From: Bradyrhizobium jicamae
GTDB taxonomy: Bacteria; Pseudomonadota; Alphaproteobacteria; Rhizobiales; Xanthobacteraceae
Assembly (NCBI RefSeq): GCF_001440395.1
Contig: NZ_LLXZ01000161.1
Coordinates: forward strand, 1-40,560
Length of the DNA: 40,560 nt
Direction: 5' to 3'
A program made the position numbers and the translations under genes. A model generated the notes under the pieces. The model was not told the DNA's origin. It did no database searches and was given only the letters and a program-made list of their open reading frames with translations. How positions within the stretch are numbered: position 1 is the stretch's first letter; each line of letters begins with the position of its first letter. This document shows, in pieces, positions 32,157-40,560 of this stretch.

Positions 32157-34529
32157 ATGACATCAAAGAAGACACGAGCGCTCTACCTCGGTGGAGCAAG
32201 CTGGCTATTGCTGTGCACGATAGCCGACGGGGCGCTGGCCCAGGCCACGCCACCGGCGTCGACGCCGCTGCCTGAAATCACCGTGACGGCGCCGAGCCCG
32301 ATCGTGCGGCGCAAGCCGGTAATACCTTCACGAACGCCGGCACGCGTCGCTCGTGCAGCGCCCGGCCAAAACCGGCAACCCGCACCGGAACCGCCGGCCG
32401 CCCCCGCCGCGCCCGCGCCCCAACAAGGCGTGCTGCCTGTCGTCACCGACCAGTTCGCGACCGTTACCGTCGTGCCGAACGAGGAAATCCGCCGCTCCAG
32501 CGCCGCGACGCTCGGCGATCTCCTGTTCTCGAAGCCCGGCATCACCGGCTCCAGCTTTGCGCCAGGCGCCTCCAGCCGGCCGATCGTCCGGGGACTCGAC
32601 GTCAACCGCGTCGGCATCGTCGAGAACGGAATCGGCAGCAACGGCGCGTCGGATCTCGGCGAGGATCACTTCGTTCCGATCGATCCGCTGTCGACCAACC
32701 AGGTCGAGGTCATCCGCGGACCGGCGACGCTGCGCTACGGCTCCACCGCGATCGGCGGCGTGGTCAGCGGAACCAACAATCGCATTCCGGATGCCTTGCC
32801 GTCCTGCGCGGCGCCGTTTCCGACCTACGGACTCCCAACCAAGGCGCCACTGGCAAATGTCGGATCGCCGGGCTGCGTCACTGCCGAAACGCGGACCGCA
32901 GTGAACTCGGTCGATCGCGGCGTCGATGGTGCCGTGCTGCTCGATGCGGGCGGAGGAAACTTCGCGGTGCATGCCGACGCCTTCGGCCGCAAGGCCGGCG
33001 ACTACTCTATCCCGAGCTATCCGTATCTGACCGACCCGACGTTGCCGTTCAACGGACGCCAGCCGAATTCCGCATCGCAGGCCTACGGCGGATCGGTCGG
33101 CGGCTCCTACATTTTCAATGGCGGCTTCATTGGCGCTGCGATTGCGCAGCACAACGCGCTCTACCACATTCCCGGCATCGACGGCGCCGAACACCTGACC
33201 CGGATCGACGGAGAACAGACAAAGTTCACCACCAAGGGCGAATATCGGCCGGACAATGCGGCGATCGACGCGATCCGGTTCTGGGCCGGGGCGACCGACT
33301 ACAGGCACAACGAAATCGGGCTCGCCGACCCTGCCGACCTGACGACGCTCGGCGTGCGGCAGATTTTTACCAACAAGGAACAGGAAGGCCGCGTCGAGGT
33401 GCAGCTTGCGCCGTTCAACGTCCGCTTTGCTGCGCTGACCACCGCTGTCGGCGTTCAGGCATCGCACCAGAAGCTGACCGCGCCGAGCCCCGACGATCCC
33501 GGCAGCCCGGTCAACGGGTTGTTCGATCCGAACAAGAACACGAAGGTCGCCGGCTACATCTTCAACGAGTTCAGGTTCAGCGACGTCACCAAGGCGCAAG
33601 TCGCCGGACGAATCGAGAACGCCAGCCTGAGCGGAACGGCGCCAGCCTTTGTCCCCGACGCGTTCGACCTCAACGTCGATCCCAACGCCATCGGCCCCGC
33701 GACGGCATTCAACCGCAACTTCACCCCGAAGAGCGGCAGCATCGGCCTGATCCAGAACCTGCCATGGAATCTGGTCGCCAGCATCACCGGGCAGTATGTC
33801 GAGCGCGCGCCAAAGCCGGCGGAACTGTTTTCGCGCGGCGGCCACGATGCCACCGCTACTTTCGACATCGGCAATCCGAATCTCGGAATCGAAACCGCAA
33901 AGTCGATAGAGGCGGGATTGCGGAGGGCGACGGGACCGTTCCGGTTCGAGCTCACCGGCTACTACACAAAGTTCAACGGCTTTATTTTCCGTCGCCTGAC
34001 CGGCAATACCTGCGAGGACGGTGTGTGCCAGCTTGGTCCAGGCCTAGAACTGAACCAGGCGATCTACTCCCAGCGCGACGCGACGTTTCGCGGCGCCGAG
34101 TTCCAGTTCCAGTACGACGTGATGCCGGTCTGGAACGGCCTTTGGGGAATCGAAGGTCAATATGACATCGTTCGCGCGACGTTCGACGACGGCACCAATG
34201 TGCCCCGCATTCCGCCGCAGCGGCTGGGCGGCGGCGTCTACTACCGCGACACAATCTGGTTCGCGCGCGTCAACCTGTTGCACGCCTTCGCACAGAACGA
34301 TGTGGCTGTGATCGCCGAGACCCCGACGGCCGGCTACAATCTCCTGAGGGCCGAAATAAGCTACAACACGAAGCTCGATCCAACCTGGTTCGGCGCGCGG
34401 GAAATGACGGTCGGTCTCGTCGGCAACAATTTGCTGAACGAGGACATCCGCAATTCGGTGTCCTACACCAAGGATCAGGTTCTGCTGCCGGGCCTTGGCG
34501 TGCGTGCGTTTGCCAATCTGAAGTTTTAG
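32157..34529 (+). CDS. TonB-dependent outer membrane receptor, ZnuD-like
   Basis: The protein has 790 residues from ATG 32157; the frame is open to 32061 without a signal sequence. The signal peptide is residues 1-~29 (YLGGASWLLLCTIADGALAQ). A Pro/Ala-rich linker of ~85 residues precedes the plug. The plug shows LGDLLFSKPGITGSSFAPGA and RPIVRGLDVNRVGIVENGIG; then GASDLGEDHFVPIDPLSTNQ followed by VEVIRGPATLRYGSTAIGG, the pattern seen in ZnuD zinc receptors (SEDHAVPIDPL...IEVVRGPATLRYG). The C-terminus ends in the outer-membrane signature LGVRAFANLKF with a terminal Phe. With the Zur-type operator and the His-rich protein upstream, zinc uptake is the best reading. Another metal complex is possible. 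Confidence 0.88.
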   Translation: MTSKKTRALYLGGASWLLLCTIADGALAQATPPASTPLPEITVTAPSPIVRRKPVIPSRTPARVARAAPGQNRQPAPEPPAAPAAPAPQQGVLPVVTDQFATVTVVPNEEIRRSSAATLGDLLFSKPGITGSSFAPGASSRPIVRGLDVNRVGIVENGIGSNGASDLGEDHFVPIDPLSTNQVEVIRGPATLRYGSTAIGGVVSGTNNRIPDALPSCAAPFPTYGLPTKAPLANVGSPGCVTAETRTAVNSVDRGVDGAVLLDAGGGNFAVHADAFGRKAGDYSIPSYPYLTDPTLPFNGRQPNSASQAYGGSVGGSYIFNGGFIGAAIAQHNALYHIPGIDGAEHLTRIDGEQTKFTTKGEYRPDNAAIDAIRFWAGATDYRHNEIGLADPADLTTLGVRQIFTNKEQEGRVEVQLAPFNVRFAALTTAVGVQASHQKLTAPSPDDPGSPVNGLFDPNKNTKVAGYIFNEFRFSDVTKAQVAGRIENASLSGTAPAFVPDAFDLNVDPNAIGPATAFNRNFTPKSGSIGLIQNLPWNLVASITGQYVERAPKPAELFSRGGHDATATFDIGNPNLGIETAKSIEAGLRRATGPFRFELTGYYTKFNGFIFRRLTGNTCEDGVCQLGPGLELNQAIYSQRDATFRGAEFQFQYDVMPVWNGLWGIEGQYDIVRATFDDGTNVPRIPPQRLGGGVYYRDTIWFARVNLLHAFAQNDVAVIAETPTAGYNLLRAEISYNTKLDPTWFGAREMTVGLVGNNLLNEDIRNSVSYTKDQVLLPGLGVRAFANLKF

Positions 34530-34559
34530 GACGCGGATACAGTGTGCTCCATGGGGTAG

Positions 34560-34584
34560 CGTTAGCTGGGGGTACCAGCTAACG
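34560..34584. other. 10-bp inverted repeat after the TonB receptor gene
   Basis: CGTTAGCTGG (34560-34569) and CCAGCTAACG (34575-34584) around GGGTA form a perfect 10-bp stem, 31 bases after the receptor stop. No T-run follows, so it is either an RNA-stabilising 3' hairpin or a protein-binding site rather than a canonical terminator. Confidence 0.55.
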
Positions 34585-34659
34585 TTCGACCGCGAGGGCG
34601 GATACCAGATCTGCCGTCAGACCTCCTCTCCCCTCTGGAAGCGGATGCACATCGACTAG

Positions 34660-36459
34660 ATGACTTCGACCATCAATGTTCACGTCTATAGCGACGCGCT
34701 GGTTCTGCTCGGCACCGCGGGCGTCGTCATTCCATTGGTGCGGCGGTTCGGCTTCAACCCTGTTCTCGGCTATCTCGGAGCCGGCGCGATCCTGGGACCT
34801 CTCGGGCTGGGATCGTTCATCGACAGGTTTCCGTCTCTCTACTGGTTTACCGTCGTCGACCCCGCAAACGTCTCGGGCATTGCGAACCTCGGCGTCGTGT
34901 TCCTGCTCTTCCTCATCGGCATGGAGTTGTCCTACGACCGATTGAGGGCGATGCACCGCCTGATTTTCGGGTTGGGCAGCCTGCAGATCATCCTCTCGAC
35001 GGTGGTGATCGGCCTCGTTGCCGCGCTGGCGGGCAGCAAGGCCCCGGTAGCGCTCATCCTCGGTGTATGTCTCGCCCTATCCTCGACCGCCATCGTCGTC
35101 GAGATTCTTTCCAGGCAGAAGCGGCTCAATACCAGCGCGGGACGGGCAAGCTTCGCGGTTCTTCTGGCGCAGGACCTGGCAGTCGTCCCTCTTCTGCTTT
35201 TCATCACGATCTTTGGCGCGGGAGACTCCGGCTCGGTCATCGCCACGCTGGCGCTCGCGCTCACCAACGCCGCCATCGCGCTCGGCGTGATCGTCGTCGT
35301 TGGCCGCGTGGTGATGCGTCCCCTGTTCCGTCTTGTGGCATCGGTCGGCATGAGCGACCTGTTCGTGGCCACCACGCTGTTCGTGATCGTCGCGACCGGG
35401 GTAGCCGCCGCCCTGGCCGGCATCTCCATGGCGCTGGGCGCCTTCGTCGCGGGCCTGCTGCTGGCCGAGACGGAATTCCGTAAGGCGATCGAGACTGCAA
35501 TCGATCCCTTCAAGGGTCTCCTGCTCGGCCTGTTCTTCTTCACGGTCGGCATGAACATCGATTTTGGTCAGATTGCGCGCGATCCGGTCTGGCTGATTGC
35601 GGGGGCGACCGGGCTGATTGCCGTAAAGTCCAGCATCCTCGTTTTCCTGGCCCGGATGTTTCGCCTCTCCTGGCCGGCTTCGATCGAAGTCGGGCTGCTG
35701 CTTGGTCCTGGCGGCGAGTTCGCCTTTGTCGGCATCGGGATGGCGACGACGCTTGGCCTGATCGACGCCAACGTATCCAGCTTCGCTGTCGCGCTGACCA
35801 CGCTGACGATGATGCTCACCCCTGCGCTTGCTCATGTCGCACGGCAACTGGCGCCGATAGTACGCGAGGACAAACCGCTTGATCCGGAGCTCTCCGTCAC
35901 GCCGAGTGGCGGCAGTGGCCATGCCATTGTCGTCGGACACGGCCGGGTTGGACAAGTCGTCTGCGCGATGCTCGATCGCCATCAGTTCAAGTACACTGCC
36001 GTCGACAACGATGCCGCGGCCGTTCCGGAGCAGCGCAGGCAGGGTCGTACCGTCTTCTACGGTGATGCGACAAACCCCGAATTCCTGAAGAGCTGCGGCC
36101 TCATGGAGGCTGCCGCCGTTATTGTCACGATCAACGAAGCGAGGGGCATCGACGAAATCGTCGCGCAGGTTCGCGCGCTGCGGAAAGACGTGCTGATCGT
36201 TTCTCGCGCGCGCGACGCCGACCACGCGCGACATCTCTACGGAATTGGCGTTACCGACGCAGTCCCGGAAACCATCGAGGCGAGCCTGCTGTTATCAGAA
36301 GCAGCCCTGATCGGCCTGGGAGTGGCGATGGGGCACGTCGTTGCTTCCATCCACGAGAAGCGCGAGGAGTTTCGGCACGAACTGCAGCAGGCCGCCGGAA
36401 GCGCGGGGTCCGCGTCGAAGCCGGTGGCCGGCACCAAACGGCGGCGACTTCTTCGATAG
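34660..36459 (+). CDS. CPA2 family cation:proton antiporter with RCK domain (Kef/YbaL type)
   Basis: The protein has 599 residues. The N-terminal ~385 residues hold about 12 membrane helices with the CPA2 pattern: ALILGVCLALSSTAIVVEIL near residue 133 and SMALGAFVAGLLLAETEFRK near residue 260. The RCK_N (TrkA-N) Rossmann domain starts near residue 418 with HAIVVGHGRVGQVVCAMLDR, then AVDNDAAAVPEQRRQGRTVF and GDATNPEFL. Such proteins exchange K+ or Na+ for H+ and are gated by nucleotide or glutathione ligands. There is no KefF/KefG flavoprotein gene next to it, so it is closer to YbaL than to KefB/C. The ATG at 34660 has no strong ribosome site (GGAAGCGG upstream). Confidence 0.92.
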   Translation: MTSTINVHVYSDALVLLGTAGVVIPLVRRFGFNPVLGYLGAGAILGPLGLGSFIDRFPSLYWFTVVDPANVSGIANLGVVFLLFLIGMELSYDRLRAMHRLIFGLGSLQIILSTVVIGLVAALAGSKAPVALILGVCLALSSTAIVVEILSRQKRLNTSAGRASFAVLLAQDLAVVPLLLFITIFGAGDSGSVIATLALALTNAAIALGVIVVVGRVVMRPLFRLVASVGMSDLFVATTLFVIVATGVAAALAGISMALGAFVAGLLLAETEFRKAIETAIDPFKGLLLGLFFFTVGMNIDFGQIARDPVWLIAGATGLIAVKSSILVFLARMFRLSWPASIEVGLLLGPGGEFAFVGIGMATTLGLIDANVSSFAVALTTLTMMLTPALAHVARQLAPIVREDKPLDPELSVTPSGGSGHAIVVGHGRVGQVVCAMLDRHQFKYTAVDNDAAAVPEQRRQGRTVFYGDATNPEFLKSCGLMEAAAVIVTINEARGIDEIVAQVRALRKDVLIVSRARDADHARHLYGIGVTDAVPETIEASLLLSEAALIGLGVAMGHVVASIHEKREEFRHELQQAAGSAGSASKPVAGTKRRRLLR

Positions 36460-36498
36460 CGACGAGGCCGCGGAACCACGCCTTCGCCAGCGGCGGCG

Positions 36499-37011
36499 CT
36501 ATCGCGCCTTGCTCCAGTCGGGACGGATTTCGCCGGAGACGCCCTCGAAGGCGCCCTCGACGAGTTCGGCCACCAGGAGGCGGCTGTAGTCGACGGGGCC
36601 CGGCATGGTCGCCCGTCCCTTCGGTATGACCTTGAAGCCGACGCGGCTGTAATAGGGCTCGTCGCCAACCAGAACGACAAGGCGATGGCCCTTGGCCTTG
36701 GCGTCCTGCAGCGAGCGGTCGAGCAGCATGCGGCCGACGCCGCGCTTCCGGAACGGCGGCTCGACCGTCAACGGCCCGAGCATCAGGGCCGGCGTGTCGC
36801 CGATGCTGATCGGCAACTGGCGCACCGAACCGACCAGCAACGTGCCGATCCGCGCCGTGAACGACAGGTCGAGCAGGTGGTCGACATGCTCGCGCAGGCG
36901 GTAGGCGCTGAGCACGAAGCGGCCAGGTCCGAAGGTGCGCTCGTGCAGGCGTTCGATCGCTTGCGCGTCCTTTGGTGTTTCGGCCAGGATGGTGACGTCA
37001 AGTTCGCTCAT
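36499..37011 (-). CDS. GNAT family N-acetyltransferase
   Basis: The protein has 170 residues from ATG 37011; an upstream in-frame start at 37065 adds 18 residues with no GNAT similarity. The acetyl-CoA site is RKRGVGRMLLDRSLQDAKAK near residue 88 (R/Q-x-x-G-x-G/A), preceded by the strand PALMLGPLTVEP. The segment LVVLVGDEPYYSRVGFKVIP is typical of the YhbS-like subgroup. Members acetylate small amines or proteins; the substrate is unknown. It is convergent with the antiporter gene and may share a transcript with the glycosyltransferase upstream (73 bases apart), but that is not certain. Confidence 0.9.
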   Translation of the reverse strand: MSELDVTILAETPKDAQAIERLHERTFGPGRFVLSAYRLREHVDHLLDLSFTARIGTLLVGSVRQLPISIGDTPALMLGPLTVEPPFRKRGVGRMLLDRSLQDAKAKGHRLVVLVGDEPYYSRVGFKVIPKGRATMPGPVDYSRLLVAELVEGAFEGVSGEIRPDWSKAR

Positions 37012-37084
37012 GATGGGCGCGGGATAGCATCTGGCGGCGGCGCGGTCCATCGCTGGAAGCGGCAATCGCCGTATTGCCTCAATC

Positions 37085-38020
37085 TCAATCCTTGCCGATG
37101 GCGGGCTGGGACAAATAGGCCAGAAGCTTCATTTCGCGGCGGCCGCGCGTCACCGTATCCAGCACCAGCCCCGACGACACCGACAGCACCGCCACGATCA
37201 TCAGCCCCATCGACAGCACGGCGGTCGGCAGCCGGGGCACGACGCCTTCTTCGAGAAAGGTGATGATGATGGGAATCGCGAGGCCGATCGAGACCAGCAT
37301 CAGGAAGATGCCGATCAGCGTGAAGAACCGCAGCGGCTTTTCCGACCGGTAGAGCTTCAGGATGGTGCCGAGAATCCGAAAACCGTCGCGCCAGGTGTTG
37401 AGCTTGCTGACCGATCCCTCGGGGCGGGCATAATACGGCGTCTCGACTTCCGTCACCGGCAGCGCCAGTTCGAGCGCGTGCACGCTGAGCTCGGTTTCGA
37501 TCTCGAAACCGTCGGACAGCACCGGAAACGATTTGACGAAGCGGCGCGAGAACACGCGGTAGCCGGACAGGATGTCCTTGAAAGCCTGGCCGAACACCAC
37601 GGAGAGGAAGCTCGTCAGCATCCAGTTGCCGGTGCGATGGCCCGGCCGGTAGGCAGCGACCGACTGATCGACGCGAAAGCCCACCACCATGTCGAGGTGC
37701 TCGTTGATCAGCTTGTCGATCATACGCGGCGCGCTCGGCGCGTCATAGGTGGCGTCGCCATCGACCAGCACATAGACGTCGGCATCGATGTCGGCGAACA
37801 TGCGCCGCACCACATGCCCCTTCCCCTGGCGCCGCTCGCTGCGCACGATGGCTCCGGCGGCGCGCGCGACCTCGATGGTGCGGTCCTTCGAATTGTTGTC
37901 GTAGACGAAAATCTCAGCGCTCGGCAGCGCGTTGCGGAAATCCGAGACCACGGCCGCAACCGCGGCCTCCTCATTGTAGCACGGCACCAGAACCGCAATC
38001 CGCAAGCCCGGTCCCGTCAT
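37085..38020 (-). CDS. Family 2 glycosyltransferase, DPM1-like, with C-terminal membrane helices
   Basis: The protein has 311 residues. The GT-A fold shows VLVPCYNEEAAVAAVV (residues 10-25), YDNNSKDRT near residue 40 and the metal-binding region VLVDGDATYDAPSA near residue 84. LSGYRVFSRRFVKSFPVLSD and FEIETELSVHALELALPV follow near residues 150-185. Two membrane helices lie at residues ~230-250 and ~267-290. This is the family of dolichyl- or undecaprenyl-phosphate sugar transferases (such as ArnC or GtrB). The gene on the same strand 46 bases upstream (38067-39217) encodes a polytopic protein with a GT-C-like start, so a lipid-linked sugar donor and its user is a reasonable inference. The sugar is unknown. 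Confidence 0.9.
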   Translation of the reverse strand: MTGPGLRIAVLVPCYNEEAAVAAVVSDFRNALPSAEIFVYDNNSKDRTIEVARAAGAIVRSERRQGKGHVVRRMFADIDADVYVLVDGDATYDAPSAPRMIDKLINEHLDMVVGFRVDQSVAAYRPGHRTGNWMLTSFLSVVFGQAFKDILSGYRVFSRRFVKSFPVLSDGFEIETELSVHALELALPVTEVETPYYARPEGSVSKLNTWRDGFRILGTILKLYRSEKPLRFFTLIGIFLMLVSIGLAIPIIITFLEEGVVPRLPTAVLSMGLMIVAVLSVSSGLVLDTVTRGRREMKLLAYLSQPAIGKD

Positions 38021-38066
38021 CGCACGCTCACCGAGTTAAGTCCGTCCATGGCGCGTCATACCGCAA

Positions 38067-39217
38067 TCAGGCATTGGTCGGTTGAGGGAAGGCCGCGCGA
38101 TCAGCGGCCCGTTTGCCGGGCAGGTCGAGCGTTGCGAACAGCAAGGTCCACAGGGAAAGCATCTCGATGGGAATGATATAATATGGCGTAAATATCGGAT
38201 GGGTCATGAAGAAAATCAGGTTTACCGCGAGGTTTACGGCGACCAGCAGGGCAATTCCTCTGGCGCGGCCCCGATCGGACCGCCACAACCAGGCGGTCCA
38301 GCCGACCGATATCGCCAGCAAGGTGAATTGAACGTCAACGAGATAGCTCAAGAGGACGCCGGCATTCAGTTCGGGCGGCACGGCATCGACGCTGCCATAG
38401 GTGGTCGAGAAAGGACTTCCTGCATTGATCACATTCGCGATCAGCGTCGGCGCAATCCCGATCAGGAACGGAACACCGAACGCGAGCCCTGCAGGAAAGT
38501 CTCCTTGCTGCGCGCCAGCAGGAACGCGCCGACAAGACACAGGCAATAGCCTGCCGCCAGAAACAGGTTCGGCAGGCGAAAGTTGACAGAGAGACCGATC
38601 AACAGGCCCACCAGCGCGATGACAAGAAGCCGACGCTGTTGCCGGACCACGAACAGCTTTGCAGTGAGAAAACCCACAAGTGCGCAGACCATCATAGTCG
38701 GCGCCACCGAATAGCTGGCCTTGGTTGGATTGATCATCAGATAGATCGCGACGTCGCCAAACGCAGCCACTAGCATCACTTGGTAGAGTGTGGACGCATA
38801 AGTCAGCGCGAGGAGTGAAAAACAGACGGCAACAACCGACGTCAACACGTAGAGGGGGATCAACTGAGATCCAGCCGGAAACAGTGACAGAATGAAACCG
38901 GTTCCGGGCGGATATTGCAGGACGTATTTGTCCGCAGGCGGAATGAAGGTGTGGCAGGGAACTCGCTTTGGATCATTCCAGTCCGCGAAGCCGATCGCCT
39001 TCAGCTTGTCCTTGAGATAGTGATCGTCGTCGAACGTAAGGTTGGTGTCGATACCGCGGAGACCGAACCTCTCGAACAGATGCGCCTGCCGAAGATAGCA
39101 GACGTCGTCATAAACTCCGCGGCTCTCGCTCCAGCGTGAGATCGTCGAGACGTTGCTGCCCAGCACCACCAGGAAGCCGATGGCGCAAAGCAGCTTCAGG
39201 ACCCCTATCCTGCCCAT
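38067..39217 (-). pseudogene. Polytopic membrane protein (GT-C-like), disrupted by a one-base frameshift
   Basis: Two overlapping frames encode the halves of one membrane protein of about 383 residues. The first (39217-38462) starts with a membrane helix and VYDDVCYLRQAHLFERFGLR, then VPCHTFIPPADKYVLQYPPG and several helices. It stops soon after FLLARSKETFLQG. The second frame continues from about 38490 with LAFGVPFLIGIAPTLIANVI and more helices to the stop at 38067. The junction is the run GGG at 38489-38487 (minus strand CTGCAGGGCTC). One more G would restore a continuous reading LQGLAFG. The Asp-Asp after helix 1 and the PPG loop resemble GT-C glycosyltransferases, and a DPM1-like gene follows after 46 bases. 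It is either a real inactivation or a sequencing error. Confidence 0.75.
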
Positions 39218-39280
39218 GTAACCCCGCCCCTCGTTTCTCCGCTTCTATGCGTTGCAGGAGCGGGAAGCAACTGGCGGCCG

Positions 39281-39769
39281 TCAACGCCAGGTGGCGATCG
39301 GCACGGCCCCATCGAGCACTTCGGCGATCCGGAGCCGCGTACCTCTGGTCGTTTCCGCCGGCAGCGCATCTGCCGCATAGAACCCGCACTCGAGGATCTC
39401 ATGGTTGGGCTCGGGCAAGCGGTCCTGTCGGAACTGCCTGACGACATAGACAGCGACATGGTCGCGGCGGGAGACGTGGTCGTTGAAAAACAGGCCGTGC
39501 AGCGCCGGCTCTCCGGTCAGTTCGATCCGCCCCTCTTCCACGAGCTCCCTTCTCAAGGCTTCGAGGAAGGTTTCGCCGACCTCGACCCCGCCACCCGGCA
39601 GGTGCCAGCCGGCGACATAGCTGTGCCTGACCAGGAACACCTTGTTATCGCCGTCGAGCACGATGCCGCGGACCCCGAGCGTCATGCCGCGGGCCATCCG
39701 CCAATACAGATGAAATACGCGCCGCAATTGCGGCCCCAGGCGTTTTCGCAGGTGATGCAGCGCTGTCAC
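39281..39769 (-). CDS. Nudix hydrolase
   Basis: The protein has 162 residues from GTG 39769. The fold begins TLGVRGIVLDGDNKVFLVRH and the Nudix box is GGVEVGETFLEALRRELVEE followed by GRI (residues ~60-82). It fits G-x5-E-x7-REU-x-EE, but the usual Gly after EE-x is Arg, a small departure from consensus. The metal-binding Glu residues are present. Substrates could be nucleoside diphosphate derivatives; none is indicated. Its amino end has a ~25-residue basic lead (HHLRKRLGPQLRRVFHLYWR). It precedes the frameshifted gene by 63 bases on the same strand and could be co-transcribed with it and the glycosyltransferase. Confidence 0.88.
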   Translation of the reverse strand: MTALHHLRKRLGPQLRRVFHLYWRMARGMTLGVRGIVLDGDNKVFLVRHSYVAGWHLPGGGVEVGETFLEALRRELVEEGRIELTGEPALHGLFFNDHVSRRDHVAVYVVRQFRQDRLPEPNHEILECGFYAADALPAETTRGTRLRIAEVLDGAVPIATWR

Positions 39770-39864
39770 GCAAACCTCGGATGGACAGGTGTCACGTTTG
39801 ATCCTTATATCGCCGACATGATCGTGCGACGGCTCTATATCACGGGGAACGCGGCGCAGCGCGC

Positions 39865-40560
39865 ATGACCGATACCTTCACGCTGGCGCACCTGTCCGAT
39901 CCGCATCTGCCGCCGCTGCCCGCGGCGCGGCTTCGCGATCTCGCGGGCAAGCGCGCGCTCGGTTATCTCAACTGGACCCGCAACCGCCACAAATATCACC
40001 GCCGCGAGGTGCTGGATGCGCTGGTCGCCGACATGCAGGCGCAACGGCCCGACCACATTGCGGTGACCGGCGATCTCGTCAACCTGGCGCTGGAAGCGGA
40101 ATTCACCCCGGCCCAGGCCTGGCTCGAAAGCGTCGGCACGCCGCAGCAGGTGACCGTCGTTCCCGGCAATCACGACGCCTATGTGCGGGCGACGCGGCAT
40201 CATTTCACCGGCGCGTTCGAGCAATATCTGCGCGGCGATGCCGCCGCCGACGGCGCGGCGTTTCCGTTCCTGCGCCGGCGCGGCCCGCTGGCGCTGATCG
40301 GCGTCTCCTCGGCGGTGCCGACGCTGCCCTTGATGGCGACCGGCCGGCTCGGTCGCGCGCAGCTCGATGCGCTCGACCGCGAGCTCGCGCAGTTGCCGCC
40401 GGACGAGGCATTCCGGGTACTGCTGGTTCATCACCCCCTGCACTCGACGTCGCGGATGAAGCGGCTGACCGACTCGAAGGCGCTGCGCGCCGTGCTGAAG
40501 CGGCGTGGCGCCGAACTGGTCCTGCACGGCCATGATCACATCCATTCGACGATGTGGCTC
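39865..40560 (+). CDS. Metallophosphoesterase, 3' truncated by window edge
   Basis: An open frame runs from ATG 39865 to the window end, giving 232 residues without a stop. It begins MTDTFTLAHLSDPHLPPLPA, with the D-x-H metal motif (SDPH), then GDLVN (GD-x-x-N) near residue 73, GNHD near residue 104, LLVHHPLHS near residue 190 and GHDHIH near residue 223. These are all five blocks of the calcineurin-like phosphoesterase family, in order, and the metal and phosphate ligands are intact. The family includes phosphodiesterases and Icc/CpdA-like proteins. Specificity cannot be set because the end is missing. It is divergent from the Nudix gene, with a 95-base gap. Confidence 0.94.
   Translation, partial: MTDTFTLAHLSDPHLPPLPAARLRDLAGKRALGYLNWTRNRHKYHRREVLDALVADMQAQRPDHIAVTGDLVNLALEAEFTPAQAWLESVGTPQQVTVVPGNHDAYVRATRHHFTGAFEQYLRGDAAADGAAFPFLRRRGPLALIGVSSAVPTLPLMATGRLGRAQLDALDRELAQLPPDEAFRVLLVHHPLHSTSRMKRLTDSKALRAVLKRRGAELVLHGHDHIHSTMWL

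Noticed and set aside
39401..39868. 155-codon plus-strand frame over the Nudix gene
   Set aside because: It is antisense to a clear Nudix box and overlaps the real metallophosphoesterase start at 39865.
1..40560. Search for rRNA, tRNA, IS elements, integrase attachment sites and replication origin
   Set aside because: No cloverleaf, rRNA-like segment, transposase frame, attachment duplication or DnaA-box cluster was seen by eye. A short or degenerate one could still be missed.

Overview
The window is chromosomal DNA of an alphaproteobacterium, most probably Bradyrhizobium or a close relative in the Nitrobacteraceae. The signs are high GC content with strong third-position bias, a fused trpE(G) gene preceded by a Trp-codon leader peptide, the fbcF-fbcH pair in which cytochromes b and c1 are one precursor, and several families of short palindromic intergenic repeats. 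Almost all of it is ordinary chromosome. I see no prophage, integrase, IS transposase, CRISPR array, rRNA or tRNA.

1-6.45 kb: the 3' end of smc; an Rsm22-like methyltransferase gene bracketed by two inverted copies of one hairpin-rich repeat; lemA with an M48 metalloprotease; two tandem ParA/MinD-like ATPases, the second with a degenerate P-loop; and a small GIY-YIG protein. 6.45-15.5 kb, mostly on the minus strand: apt, trpE(G) with a complete attenuation leader (trpL), a divergent extradiol-dioxygenase-like VOC protein, an SDR, a dienelactone hydrolase, and fbcFH for cytochrome bc1. 15.7-20.7 kb, plus strand: trmL-queE-queD (tRNA modification), hemF, a DUF2158 protein with a hyperacidic tail, a HAD phosphatase, and an unrecognised membrane-anchored protein behind a CRP-consensus site.

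20.8-24.4 kb, minus strand: a five-gene chain in which every junction overlaps by four bases (DUF1285, CoA-type Nudix, DUF6111, CCA-adding enzyme, TauE/SafE permease). 24.6-31.5 kb, plus strand: a tightly packed four-gene moxR/DUF58/BatA-like operon. 31.5-34.5 kb: a zinc-uptake unit, a Zur-type palindrome over a promoter followed by a small His-rich protein and a ZnuD-like TonB-dependent receptor. 34.6-40.56 kb: a CPA2 antiporter, a GNAT acetyltransferase, a DPM1-like glycosyltransferase next to a polytopic membrane protein broken by a one-base frameshift, a Nudix hydrolase, and the 5' part of a metallophosphoesterase.

The items most worth a second look are the ParA-like tandem (4545-6022), the trp attenuator with its apparently leaderless start (9456-9615), the QueD homologue that has an ExxHGH motif and no catalytic Cys (16911-17276), the Zur-type unit (31532-34529), the covarying repeat pair around the Rsm22 gene, and the CRP-like site in front of an orphan gene (19495-20712). 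I did not find an obviously new multi-gene defence or biosynthetic system. The ParA-like tandem is the nearest candidate.
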